From assembly GCA_002081555.1 (NCBI GenBank), contig MZNV01002969.1, forward strand, positions 1-53,348: 53,348 nt of DNA, in the 5' to 3' direction. The notes below the pieces were generated by a model. The model was not told the origin of the DNA. It made no database searches and was given only the letters and a program-made list of their open reading frames with translations. The position numbers were made by a program, and so were the translations under genes. Shown here one piece after another: positions 33,949 to 45,170 of the stretch (positions are counted from its first letter, which is position 1; each line of letters starts with the position of its first letter). This stretch comes from Protostelium mycophagum. Lineage: Eukaryota; Evosea; Variosea; Protosteliida; Protosteliaceae.

Positions 33949-35617
33949 ATGGCGGAAAGTGCAAATTGTGATCATTCCTGTTCTTCCAAAACTATCAGGA
34001 TGTGGGTTCTGTTTATTTTGGGTGAATAAACGGTTCTCTGAAACATTCCGGTCATTTTCCTCCTTTGAAAGGAATTTGGTCAATTCAGAAGAAAACTCAA
34101 CAGAGGAGGCATTCATCTTCTTCTTAGCCGGGAAGTCCCACCCTTTTAGTGGCCAAAAGATGCCAGGTGAGTGTCGATACAGGAGAAGGAACATACCGAT
34201 GATCATATTGTGTGTATTTGTTGTAGAAGAGTAACATTATTCCTCTAAATCTCAAATGACTTCTTCATTCAGTCGTAGTGTTGAAATCATTGATTATTTG
34301 TGCTGATGCATAAATAGTTTTACGCGCGACGGAAGTTCGTCGCAGCTCTGTCGACCTCATGACAGGTGAATATCTCTCATAGATTGGTCAATTGTGTGAA
34401 TCGAAGGTGATTTATTCATAATAAAATAGGAGATGGAGTTTGTTCTCGTCAAAGAGATGCGAACGCCTTAATTAGAGTGACAAATGACGCACTCGGTCGT
34501 ACGGCCCTCACCACCCCTCTGTATTATTCACTGATATCGGAACATAAAATGGAGCCATTGCTTCGATTAAGAAGCATGCCATTCCAGCTGATCGATCAAG
34601 GTGCGTAATCTTGTATTAAACATGCCCAATTAACCAACGTAGGAGATATCAACGTACAGATGAGACAACACACAGATATATCCATGTTAACCTTCCTCTT
34701 AAAATCATTAAATGTGAGATTCAGCCACAGGCTCATGCAAACTTCTGAAGAGTTCTGCTATGCCATGGGTAAGTGTTCGAATTTTGATTTATAAATGACT
34801 TTAAAATAAATAACATTCCACATTATTTGAGCAACTTTATGCATTGCTCAATATTTAATTTGTCAAAAGAAGACTTTTTTACGCTAAACGAATAAAAAAT
34901 CGAAGCCTACCTTTGTTTATTTTTGCAGAGGCGCCTCACAATGCAGCGGTAATTGGGGTGACCTCCCATGGAGTATGGTCAGCAAGGAGGCATATTTCCG
35001 AGGAAATCTCTGAAGGTCGTTGGGTCCTACTGGACCCCTCCCAGACAAAAAGCCGCCGTCTCAAAATTTCGAGCCTCTGGGAGCCATCGACATTGTACAT
35101 CCTCATAGCGGAGGTAAGACTATTTTTTCGTATGTTGTCGACGTGATGGTGACGTCATGCCAGGTCATGGTCATCGAAAAGAAAGATCAAGAATCAGAAA
35201 ATCAAAACAAAATAAACAAAAAGATGCGCAGAGATGCGCGAATTGTGGCGGCAACCTTGAGGCCCACTCGATTGCCTCTTTCATCATCAAATCTCAGAAG
35301 GTATATTTTCATTTATTCAAAAACGACCAATTCATCACAACCTCAGTCTCACGAGCGTGCAAGATAATAAACATTCATTGTACTTGCCGCAATATATTGC
35401 AGGCAAAGCCGTAATGCTCATCTTGGATGTATCTGTGAGGCTGAATAATTGCAGTGTGCTTGGTACAGACCCGAGTTCATCTTCAGACGACGACAACCAT
35501 TCGAATAGCAGCTCAAAAGAAGAGACACTGAAAAAGAGGAGGCCACCCATGAAACAGAATATACTCATGCCGAGGCCCAACCGATTCGTCGTCTTGTCAC
35601 AATTACCCACGACTTGA
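33949..35617 (+). CDS. unknown protein with weak ankyrin-like region and Ser/Asp-rich tail
   Basis: About eight exons. The first ones join well: MAESANCDHSCSSKTIRM, then NLVNSEENSTEEAFIFFLAG, KSHPFSGQKMP, VLRATEVRRSSVDLMTG and RQRDANALIRVTNDALGRTA. The part TPLYYSLISEHKMEPLLRL and GDINVQMRQHTDISMLTF has the rhythm of degenerate ankyrin repeats, but this is not certain. A 3' exon contains RCANCGGNLEAHSIASF, a possible half zinc ribbon. The last exon is acidic then basic (TDPSSSSDDDNHSNSSS, KKRRPP), ending SQLPTT at 35617. The frame through 34930-35110 is ambiguous. No confident family is assigned; nuclear location is suggested only by KKRRPP. Confidence 0.5.
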
Positions 35618-35792
35618 ACCTTTCGAAAGTAGAAACAAAAAGGAAGAAGGAATGTAGAGCCTGGGAGGCGATATTGGGTTTAATATTTAAAATAAATTAC
35701 AAGTTATTGAAATTTAATATATTATTTGTGAACCTCAGTGATGTCAGAGGTCATATTCTTTACTCTGACTTACATCATGAGGAAGACCGAAG

Positions 35793-36664
35793 CATGCGCG
35801 ATATTGCACTCCGAACGTTTCGTTTGAATGATGTCTTGAGTGCATCTGCGAATGCGAAATTGACGAAAACATTTCAGGGTCATCTCATGGCGAATAAGTA
35901 CGCCTTTGCTGCTCTATTAGGGACTGCTGCTGGCGCAGCAGTTGTCGCACTCAGCAATTATTTTGCTCCAACTGAAGATGACAAGAATGAAGACACTACC
36001 CAATCTGAGAAATACTCTTTATACGAGACAGATATTGAGACCAAATTAAGGGCGCAAAGCATCAGAGATTACATTTTGGAGTCATTTCAAAAGAAGGGCG
36101 AGAGAACACCGAGCGATTACAGTGTGGAAGTGTATGCACAGCTGAAAGCCAATGCCTCCGTCAGTGATGAGAAAGTACCTTCAGAGATTAATTTGTACAG
36201 AGCTCGTGTTAACACGGATCAAGGAGGTACGTCTTGGCTTCAGATGTGAAGCAAAATGCATCTGATGATTTGTGGGAGTGAAGTTGTCTTTTGACAAAGC
36301 TGTTCTGAAATCTCATCATTTTTGAGAATACGAATTCACTGTGGCAGAGCCGGTGGTTAAAGTGGTGTTGAAGAGAAATCATTTTCGCACCACAGAAAGC
36401 CGCGATCCAAAACATTCACGCATGAGATAACGATGCACGCCAACAAAATCTATTTCATTTTGATAAAGACCTGATCAAACAACAGAAATCACACATTACT
36501 TCTGGGACATTTACGGATTCATCCTCGACCCAACAGCTTGGGAGCTGAAGAATGTTCGAGTATTTGTGGACTCACCTGTCAATGTCTATGATGAGACGTC
36601 GGCCTCAACACCTTCTCTGACCTCATGGTACAGAGCGCATGGAGGCAAAATGGAGCAATTATAA
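35793..36664 (+). CDS. unknown, possibly mitochondrial inner-membrane protein
   Basis: The start at 35793 (MRDIALRTFRLNDVLSASAN) is Arg/Ser-rich without acids after residue 3, which resembles a mitochondrial presequence. One hydrophobic helix follows (AFAALLGTAAGAAVVALSNY), then a soluble domain: YETDIETKLRAQSIRDYILE, VEVYAQLKANASV and INLYRARVNTDQ. After an intron of about 270 nt it continues EITHYFWDIYGFILDPTAWE and LKNVRVFVDSPVNVYDE, ending KMEQL at 36664. The length is about 215 residues. The layout (presequence, one helix, C-terminal domain) is typical of inner-membrane assembly or translocase factors, but no family is recognised. The reading frame is open upstream to 35614, so a longer N-terminus is possible. 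Confidence 0.55.
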
Positions 36665-36761
36665 ACCAATCGTTTGTTATTTTTTATTCATTTACACCAC
36701 TACTAAATCTAAATTCGCTGCCACCAGGGAGCATCCATCGCTATCTGTTTTATAAACTATT

Positions 36762-38276
36762 TCATTTTTCTTCATGTAGAATGTGGCAACGATGTAAAGA
36801 TATTGACAAATGTAACAGGCTTTCATTTTTATCAAAGGAAGCTCTGTACCTCTTGATTGTACTCAGAATGCTCTCTGAGCTTTCAATCTCTATTTTTGTT
36901 GACGATGGTTCCGTATTCAATTCTCCATTGAGCTTTAATGATGACGGGTTACGGCTGTCAAAACTGGAGCAGTTCTTAAGGATGTTGGAGCGTTCATCCC
37001 AACGTGCTGATCCGCAATATTGATCTGAATCAAATTAGAATATTTTAAAAAAATAGTAAGTTTTTTACCTCGTCGGAAAGGTCAATGTCCTGCCAAGATT
37101 TTAATTGCAATAATTCCTCATTCCACTCTTGGGCCTCGGGGAAATTCTCCATATCTTCTTGGGAGATCTGGCACGTCTCCGCGATTCTATTTCTATTGCT
37201 AATACTGTTTTTTGTCAATTTTTTTAAAATTCTTTTGACAAATATTTTTAAGGATATTTGAAATACATAGCAGAATATCATCATTTTTAAGGATATTTGA
37301 AAGACATAGCAGTGTATATAATCGTTTTGCAGAAAGTTTGTAAATAATGACAATTAACATTTCGAAAGACTGACTATTCACGAAGTTGAGGGTTGCGCCA
37401 GCGTATATCCCCTTCGCTCTTCTGCAGCGCAGTTTTAAGATTGTCTGCAACTCGTTCTGTATCTCCGTATCTATTCCAATCTATGCGTAATACAGGTGTG
37501 CCTGATTTTTCCATGTCCTTTGCAAGCATGAGCCACCTCATTTATTTTGACAATAAGAATACAATCTTAGTTTTGCAAGGAGTTTTTGTTGACGTTGATC
37601 ACCTTGAGGAACTTGTCATAACAAGCAGAAAGACCAGAGAGATATTCTATCGGTATGTCCGCCTCGAAGCTCTGTCAGCTAATCAGTGAAAAGTAGTGAT
37701 CACCCATCATTACTCTTCTCCTATTCTGGATCCTTCTAGAGCACTCTTCTGGCTTGACATCTAGGTGCAGAACGAGGTGGGGGTTTGGTAAAGCAGTCAA
37801 CATTCTGTTTCTCAGACTGGAATAAAAACGAAAACCTGGATTGTCAAGATTAATCTTACATGTATATGATGAAAAGTGATTCAAGTAGAATTACCTGCAG
37901 GAGAGATATTACCATCCAGACGGTTTTTCTCTGCAAAAACCCAGTCTGAAAAAACAGACCGATCCAGCATAACGTTTCTTCCTGAATCCAAAACTGTCTT
38001 GACTGAGTGAACATAACTGAGATATCTTTGGCGCTGCAACCAAACTTGCATCTTCAAAGCGACAGATGGAGGATCTATTTTGAATGAGTGTTGTATAAAT
38101 CGAGGAGAGAGGAATGAAGACCGACCTGCATAAAAGTCTGACAAGTAAGGATTGGTCTGCACTGGCTCCAGAAACAATTTACATTTTGTGATCTTAGACA
38201 AACCCAGTGCCAAAGTCGTCTTTCCGGCAGAAATGTTGCCTTCTATAATAATCAGCTTTCCGAGAGGTCCAATCAT
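36762..38276 (-). CDS. deoxynucleoside kinase (dGK/dCK family); C-terminal extension uncertain
   Basis: From ATG at 38276 it reads MIGPLGKLIIIEGNISAGKT, the P-loop; then FLEPVQTNPYLSDFYAG, ALKMQVWLQRQRYLSYVHSV, MLDRSVFSDWVFAEKNRLDG, MLTALPNPHLVLHLDVKPEE and CSRRIQNR, the lid arginines, IPIEYLSGLSACYDKF and GTPVLRIDWNRYGDTERVA. All are diagnostic of cellular deoxynucleoside kinases, which phosphorylate deoxynucleosides for dNTP salvage. The core ends LRE-stop at 37374. Two further minus-strand exons look coding: RIAETCQISQEDMENFPEAQ near 37190, and RWDERSNILKNCSSFDSRNP then LKLNGELNTEPSSTKIEIES near 37000-36762. They may be an extension or a separate small gene, because the intron phases do not fit cleanly. 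Confidence 0.85.
37245..37320. repeat. two tandem copies of a 39-bp unit
   Basis: TTTTTAAGGATATTTGAAA starts at 37245 and again at 37284. Each is followed by NACATAGCAG. The copies differ by a few bases and lie in non-coding sequence after the dNK core. Confidence 0.85.
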
Positions 38277-38374
38277 GTTTAAAGTTGGGAAACTGAAGAA
38301 AAACGGAAAAAAGTTCGTTGTAGAGAGTCATCTGACTTTTTCCTCATCTCAAATTTTGAAAACATCGTTTTAGG
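38277..38374. promoter_or_regulatory. shared divergent promoter region, dNK / SLC25A32
   Basis: A 98-bp gap between two start codons on opposite strands. It contains CGTTGTAGAG near 38317, one of the scattered CTACAACG words. No TATA box is evident. Confidence 0.45.
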
Positions 38375-39906
38375 ATGGCCGCTGCAGACTCCCCTTATAA
38401 ATCAGTAAATAATGCTATCGCTGGCACTTTAGCTGGCGCTATTGCCACCGTAATGCTGCATCCTTTAGATCTGATCAAGACAAGATTACAGGGTGAAGGA
38501 TTGTTAGAAAGAGGATCATAATTGATTCTTCACAGTGCAAGATGGATTAAGTGACACCGTGAAGAAGGGAGGCGTCTTATATAAAGGGACAATAGACACC
38601 TTTCTCAAGATCATAAGATCAAATGGCTTTTTTGGCTTGTATCAAGGTGATGATACATCATTTGCTATCTTCAGAAGTGTGATCTTATTTTTGCTGAAAT
38701 CAAACTGCAGGCCTGGCACCTAATCTTATCGGTGCTTCAGCGTCTTGGGGACTTTATTTCTGGGCATATCGCCTGGCAAAAGATCGCATAGCAGATAACA
38801 GCGGCAAGACAGGACCACTCACCGCAACTCAGCACCTCTTTGCCGCTTTTCAAGCGGGAATCTTCACTGCCTTCATCACTAACCCGATTTGGGTGGTGAA
38901 GACGAGAATGCAATTGCAACTGAAAGAATCGAATCAAAAAAGATACACCGGTGTTCCTGGTCAGTTTTCTTGTCTCTGCTTCTCTTTATAAAACTATATT
39001 AATATATCTTCACGAACTGCCAATTTAATAGTTGTAGATGCACTCAGGACGATATGGCGAGAAGAAGGTCGTTGCGTTGTAAACGTGAGAGTTCACTGAC
39101 GAATTAGACAGGCATCAGGGGGCTGTACAGGGGTCTTGTACCAGGGTTGTTTGGTGTTTCTCATGGGGCTTTACAATTCATGGCTTATGAGGAGATCAAA
39201 AAATTTCTCCTCAGTCAGAGGAAAGACGAGGCACAATTGGTGAGCTTATTACTTTGCACAAAAGAACAATTTATTTGAAGGGATCACTGAGATGCATAGA
39301 GTTCACTGGACTTTTTCTTGATGGGTGGCTGCTCAAAAATCTTTGCGGCCGTAACGACATACCCATTTCAAACCGTCAGATCAAGGCTGCAGGTTTGTAT
39401 TAAACAAGTTCAGAAATTGTTATCGAGTGTCTTTCTGCTTGGCTTAAACAATCCCCAAAAATGTATACCATAAGAATGCCACACTGGGACATATAAGACT
39501 TGATGTATATATATAATAATATATAATAATAATATATAATAATAATATATAATCGGTTTTCAGCAAAGACCAGAGGGAGAAATGAGGAAATACAGTGGAA
39601 CCCCTGATGCTGTCATCAAGATCTTCCGGTAGGTCTACTGTGGATGAAACCTTTTGGTTATTACCAATTATTGTTCAGTTGAAGATGTTGCACTTTTCCG
39701 GCAAATAAAATTAAGCGAAAAAACATCAGAACATATCGTCATCATGAGCGATACTCACGATGATGATAATCAGGCACGAGGGAGTGACAGGTTTTTATAA
39801 GGGTCTGTTTCCAAACTTATTGAGAGTGGCGCCTTCTGCTGCCATTACATTTTTAGCATATGAGAACATTATGCAGGTGAATATTTTCCTAGATTTACAT
39901 GACTGA
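38375..39906 (+). CDS. SLC25A32: mitochondrial carrier, SLC25A32 (folate/FAD) type
   Basis: About nine exons encode the three carrier repeats with their signatures: [10 protein letters not shown] (repeat 1), [10 protein letters not shown] (repeat 2) and [10 protein letters not shown] (repeat 3). Each is followed by a G-x-x-x-L-Y/F-K/R-G block ([33 protein letters not shown]). [12 protein letters not shown] and [17 protein letters not shown] are typical of the folate/FAD subgroup of inner-membrane carriers (human SLC25A32, yeast Flx1). Transport of FAD versus folate cannot be told from sequence alone. The protein ends ENIMQ plus a short tail, stop at 39906. The intron at about 39630-39772 carries a copy of the TPR gene's 5' segment, and another intron holds an AT-rich repeat. 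Confidence 0.92.
39503..39553. repeat. AT-rich simple repeat (ATATAATAATA units)
   Basis: Irregular tandem TATATAATAATA units inside an intron of the SLC25A32 gene. Confidence 0.9.
39682..39760 (+). repeat. duplicated copy of the TPR gene 5' segment, inside an intron
   Basis: This is 79 bp matching 21260-21342, including the ATGAGCGATACTCACGA start region of the TPR gene. It lies 13 bp before the 3' splice site (AATCAG) of an SLC25A32 intron. The copied ATG is out of frame with the next carrier exon and meets a stop soon after. Confidence 0.9.
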
Positions 39907-39993
39907 TTAAATACAGTTACTTAATAATATACAATAATAAATTTTGCATCCACGAGAGTTTGTTAATGATTCAATTTTGGCGAGCAGACACAA

Positions 39994-40074
39994 GCCAGTT
40001 TGTCCGAGTGGTTGAAGGAGTGGGCCTTAAGATCCCATGCATACGCATCCTGGGTTCGAATCCCAGAGCTGGCA
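39994..40074 (+). tRNA. tRNA-Leu (anticodon UAA)
   Basis: Acceptor GCCAGTT pairs with AGCTGGC and the discriminator is A. The D arm is TCC...GGA with GTGGTTGA in the loop. The anticodon loop is CTTAAGA (UAA), the long variable arm is TGC-ATAC-GCA as expected for class II tRNA-Leu, and the T arm is CTGGG-TTCGAAT-CCCAG. It is followed at once by TTTTT, a Pol III terminator. No intron. One mismatch (C with T) closes the anticodon stem. Confidence 0.94.
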
Positions 40075-40111
40075 TTTTTGCTATGCAAAACCAAAATCTA
40101 TATTTGTGTCC

Positions 40112-40175
40112 CAGATTTCTGCAAGACCAACCGACGAATTTTCATTCTTCACCACACAAGATTCCCCCAACACAA
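40112..40175. repeat. 64-bp duplicated segment, copy A
   Basis: Runs from CAGATTTCTGCAAGACC to CCCCCAACACAA. It matches 45024-45088 with one substitution and one extra C by eye. It lies between the tRNA-Leu and the P5CR gene. Confidence 0.92.
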
Positions 40176-40429
40176 TTTTCCAGAGTTGTAGCAAATCGAT
40201 CCAAGCCGGTGCTGTGCATAAAAGTGGTCTGCCAGATCACAAATAAACCTGAAAAAAGTTTTGACCGGAAGATTAAATTGTCGTGAATTTGCGGACTAGT
40301 TCTCTTCATCTTTCGGATATTCCATTATTTCCGCTTTTCTTAATTTTCCGGTTTGGTTCGTTGTTTTGCGGAAAGTGGAATTCGTGCGTAATTGCCCATT
40401 TTCAAGCTTCATCTGTGACGTCAAGCAGC

Positions 40430-41589
40430 ATGGACTCTAATACCAAGATCGCTATCCTTGGATGTGGTAACATCGTGAGTGTATACTCCCTTTCTTGTCT
40501 GAGAATCGAAGGGACTCGCCATTGCGAAGGGAATTGTCTTTGCTGGACTCGTCCCTGCAAATCAAGTCACCATCACAAGAAAAAGCCAAGAGTCTATCAA
40601 TAAGTTCTACAGGGAAAACCAAGAGGGCTTCATAGCGACAACAGATAACGTCGCAACTGTGAAGGCCGCCAACATCTTGGTCCTTGGTGTGACTCCTCAG
40701 ACTCTCAATGACTTATTGAGCTCAATCAAGTACTCATCATTATGATTTCTTCTCTAGATTAATGAAAACAGGGATTACGTCAGAGATGATCACTTGATCA
40801 TTTCCGTCATCTCAGGTGAATAGAACACTGATCACTCCCCATAAAATCGTCAATGTGTTCTGATTCGTCCACAGGGGCCGAGATCTCAGACATCCGAAAG
40901 CGAATTGACAATGAAAAGGTAACGACATACTTTCACATTCACCAATTGATATCTTTCAGACAGAAATCATCAGAGCCATGCCAAACACCGCAATCGCCTT
41001 CCGGCAGTCCATGACTTGTCTGGCCGCCGCAGACAACAAGTCTTCCGGACTCCAGGCGTCTAAACAGATATTTGACGCCTTAGGCTCCACTTTGGTGGTT
41101 AGCGAAGAACAGATGGTCCCTGCTACTGCCTTGTGTGCTTGTGGAATTGCTTTCTTTTTGAGGTACTGCTCAAGAACCACTTTCAGAATCTCATTTTCTG
41201 CATATTTTTAATGTGATGAAGGGCTATTCGCGCTGCTGCTCAGGGTGGTATTGAAATAGGATTTCACTCAGAGGATGCCATCAAACTTGCGGCACAGACA
41301 GCAAAGGGTGCTGCAGAGTTGCTTCTTTCTGGCGACAGCCATCCAGAGCGTGAGGTGTGTACACTCTCTACAACATTTCATTCTCTACAACCAGACATTT
41401 TTGAACGATGATATCACGAAAAATGGCTGAGGGAATTAGGTGGACAGAGTGACGACCCCTCAGGGCTGCACGATCACCGGTCTCAACACGATGGAGCATA
41501 ATGGTTTCTCCAGTGCTTTCATCAAAGGTATTGTGACCTCTGCAGAAAAAGCATCAGTATTGTACAAAGCAAAGAAGGCTGCAGAATAA
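40430..41589 (+). CDS. proC: pyrroline-5-carboxylate reductase
   Basis: Seven or so exons. Exon 1 MDSNTKIAILGCGNI and exon 2 GLAIAKGIVFAGLV form the Rossmann GxGxxG that binds NAD(P)H. Further motifs are ANILVLGVTPQTL, DDHLIISVISGAEISDIRKR, IIRAMPNTAIAFRQSMTCLA, VSEEQMVPATALCACGIAFF, AAQGGIEIGFHSEDAIKLA and VTTPQGCTITGLNTMEHNGF. The RVTTPQGCTITGL region is the substrate-binding and dimer signature of the enzyme that makes proline from pyrroline-5-carboxylate. The length is about 275 residues, normal for the family. No targeting peptide is seen, so it is probably cytosolic. Exon order and phases are consistent. Confidence 0.94.
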
Positions 41590-41816
41590 AGAGCAAACTT
41601 ACTGTTTCTTCTCCTATCATATTCTTGCCAAGAGTGTAGACGTCATACCTATATTTTCAATTTACGACCATCTACTCCTTCACTTTTTTCGAAGCGTTCA
41701 AACCACACATTTGGACCACTTTTATGCATAGCAACCGGCTTGTCAAAGATCGCGTCATCAAGTGATAACGACAATTTCGGAATAATGATTATTATTGTCG
41801 GTGTGCCACAACAGAC

Positions 41817-44770
41817 ATGTCCTTCCGCAAGGGATTGTCTCTTCATACTATTCAAGGAGAAGATGAATTCATCGATGTGACTCAGACATTGGTAGGCTTG
41901 TGATAACATGTTGCATTGTGATTGAATTTGATAGCTACCTGTGGACACTGTCCATAAGATGAATGAAGAATATGAAGCCTTTACGGTAGTGCTCCACAAT
42001 AATGACATGATCTGATGTCCATAGCCAACAGGTATTGCCTCTATAGTTGTCGGTGTCCTCGTTGGTGGAATATTATGCTTCAGCAATACTTATTTTGGAC
42101 TTCAATCCGGTTGGGTGACTATGGGCTCTCTTCAGAGCACTCTGCTAGGTTTGTTTGTTTGTGACTTTGTTCTCTGATGACAACAGGGTTCGGTTTATTT
42201 CGTGCACTCAGTTGTGGAGGAAATACAAACCTCTTTTCCAGGTGAGAACGACCTTTATCAGTAGTCGTGGTTGACATCACAGGTTTGGCCCATTAGACAA
42301 TGTACTGTTGCAAACGACTGCTGTCGCTACTGCCACCATGCCTCTGGCCGGAGGTTGCCCGTTTTTATCTTGATAATGCAGACTGAAGACGTCAGGCTTT
42401 GTCGGTATCCTGCCAGCCTTAGCTAAATTAGATGAGAGAATTGACAAACATGGACCGATCACCACGAACCTCTGGCAGAATCTATTGTGGGCTTTCGCCC
42501 TCTGTTATTTTGGTGTATTCTTCGCTGTACCTCTAAGAAGACAGACAGTAAGTGATCCTATTCATATTACCCTGACACTGCAGATCCTCAAGGAGAAACT
42601 AAAATTTCCTTCCGGGACAGCCACAGCACAGATGATCAGAGTTCTCCACAAACAACCTCCCATCACCGAGGATGAAGATCTCGCTGAGAAAGTAGAAGAA
42701 CACAGGAGCTTATTGTTTCACGATGAATTGGCGGCACAGACCGGCGAGCCCACCGACGTTTTGAAAAACAACGATGAAGAGTGAGTCTCGATCCGACTTA
42801 TTTAAAGACATGTGCGATGACATAAAGGGATTGATGGCACGTCAGGAAAGACCGTATACTCTGGAGACACAGGTGGATCGCCCTCGGGACCTCCTTCTTC
42901 TCCTCTGGATTTCTTACGATACTCTGCTTCTTCATCGTCCCTATGCGAGACATGAAGATCGGTACTTGGATCGGTCTCCCCGTGTTGACTACCTGGGATT
43001 GGACTTTTAGAACGTGTATGTGGCTCCTGACTTTAAAAATACGATGTACAATTAGTGATTATTGCAGCTCTGAGTTACATGGGGCAAGGAATGATTATGG
43101 GAATACACACCAGTGGCTCTATGCTGGCAGGCGCAATCGTCGGTCGTGCCATATTGGGCCCAGTATCTCTCGCCAAGGGGTGGACCAGATTCTTGTCCAC
43201 AGACGAACAGAAAGTCGCCACACCAGAGCAGATGGCGAGTACTCCCTCACAGTGAGATTTTGCGTGAATTTGATCCCTCTTTATCAAGGACAACTCAATT
43301 GACATAATTTATCCACCTTCCGAGCATAATAAATTCTGAATATAATTTTAGGTGGTTACTATGGATTGCACTGTCCATCATGCTTGTCGAAGCCGTTGTT
43401 GGGTTATTGAGTGCGTATCTTTATTCTGATTTTTTCTAAATGAATTAACTGAGCAAAATAGTCATGGTGGTAAAGGTGGGGATCAGTATGATTCAGAAGA
43501 AGAAGGAGAAGGTGCACGACCCAGCCCTTCCCTCCCAGAGTGTACCACATTGGGTATGGATATCTGGTCTCGTATTGTCTTGTGCCCTCTGTGTCGGCAT
43601 CGTCACTCCTCTCTTCAACATCCCATTTTATGGTAATATTTCATTCAAAAAAACTCCACGAGTTTTGGAAAAGAAATCGAATGAGGAGAAAGTTTGACTG
43701 ACGAGTGCAGACCCACTTGTCGCAGTAATCATGTCACTATTAGTGTGTGTCTTGGCTGTAAGAGCTCTGGGAGAGACCGACTACAACGTAATTCTTCATC
43801 CTTCGTTTTCCGATAATTGAAAAAATATTCGTCCAGAGGCTTTTGATCATACAGAAATATCCATTTACATACTGATATTTACAGCCCGTTTCTGGGGTTG
43901 GAAAAATCGCACAAATCGTTCTTGCTTTTGTTTCTCCCGGTCAGGTGCTTTTTTTTATTCTACCAAAAGATTGACTTTAGAAAACAGTCCGTATCATGTC
44001 TGGTTGCTGGTGCCATCGCTGAGGCTGGTGCGACACAAGCTGGAGATCTGATGCAAGATCTCAAAACCGGACACCTTCTGGGCGCATCTCCCAGGGCAAT
44101 GCTCATTGCCCAAAGCATTGGATCTATCTTTAGTGTTATCTTCTCTTCGTTAGCTTATGCCTTATATTCAAGTCTGGGCGATTATGATCCGAAATACAAG
44201 ATTGGTGGTCCCGAATTCCCAGTATGATGTGACATGCCAAAGTGACGTTTCTGACAGGACCAGGCACCCACCGCTGACATATGGCTGAATATGTCCAGAG
44301 TTTTAATGAATAAGAGCCTGCCTCATTCCGTGATTCCATTCTGCATTGGCTTTGGTGTTATGGGTGGAGTTCTGCCCCTAATCGAGACACTGACACCAAA
44401 GAAATATGAGAAATATCTGCGGTACTTACCGAGTGGTATGGCGTTTGCCATCGGAGTTTTCCTGACACCAAATTTGACATTCATACGATTCTTGGGGTCT
44501 GTTGTACAGGTGAAATTTTCCAACCTTGCCATATTGGTTAAATGACTAAATTCACAGGTTATCTGGGCAAAATTCGCGCCAATATCTCACACAAACCACA
44601 TGATTGTTGTCGCTTCTGGCTTTGTGTTGGGCGAAGGTATTTATATCATATCGATCATCTATCAAGTTCTCATTCACCCAGGAATATTCTCTCTTTTAAC
44701 AGCAGGCTTCACAGCTGGACGCCTCCCTACTTGGGGAGACGGAAACACGGGTGTCAGTGGTGGGCATTAG
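41817..44770 (+). CDS. OPT-family oligopeptide transporter
   Basis: About 14 exons. The cytosolic N-terminus is MSFRKGLSLHTIQGEDEFID, then the first helices: ASIVVGVLVGGILCFSNTYF followed by GLQSGWVTMGSLQSTLLGFG, the hallmark N/SxYFGLQxGW motif. Then come VLLQTTAVATATMPLAGG, LLWAFALCYFGVFFAVPLRR, LKFPSGTATAQMIRVLH, SYMGQGMIMGIHTSGSMLAG and QSVSCLVAGAIAEAGATQAG, then DLMQDLKTGHLLGASPRAML and PSGMAFAIGVFLTPNLTF. It ends GFTAGRLPTWGDGNTGVSGG at 44770. The pattern matches OPT transporters of the fungal/plant YSL-like clade: about 14-16 helices, proton-coupled uptake of peptides or metal chelates. The substrate cannot be deduced. All expected blocks appear intact. Confidence 0.92.
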
Positions 44771-45170
44771 ATTGATTGAATAAATAGCTTGTGATTTGGG
44801 ACTCGGTAATAACCGTATTCTCCGCAACTGTCAACCTTTACGTGCAAGAGTTGTCAGTTTTCGGCCGTGACATCATGGTCGGTGAACAAAATTGAGTGGC
44901 CGATATTTATACAACAGGCGGTGTGGCGGTGGTGATGTTGATTTGATGAATCTGGAAATGGGTGCAGGAAGACATCAGAGGCCGGAGTTTTTTGCGTTTA
45001 CGTATGTCAAGGGAGTTTTCAATCAGATTTCCGCAAGACCAACCGACGAATTTTCATTCTTCACCACACAAGATTCCCCCCAACACAACACCGATTTACG
45101 TATAAAGAAGGTAGATTTCATGTGGCTTTCATGAACTTCATCGACGTTGGTGTTTCCGAGAGGGCCCATC
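44771..45170. other. intergenic gap with duplicated segment
   Basis: About 400 bp between the OPT and RWP-RK genes. Apart from the duplicated 45024-45088 segment, it contains only short frames. It presumably holds the RWP-RK promoter and 5' untranslated region. Confidence 0.5.
45024..45088. repeat. 64-bp duplicated segment, copy B
   Basis: CAGATTTCCGCAAGACC to CCCCCCAACACAA. It is the partner of 40112-40175 and lies about 80 bp upstream of the RWP-RK start codon. Confidence 0.92.
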
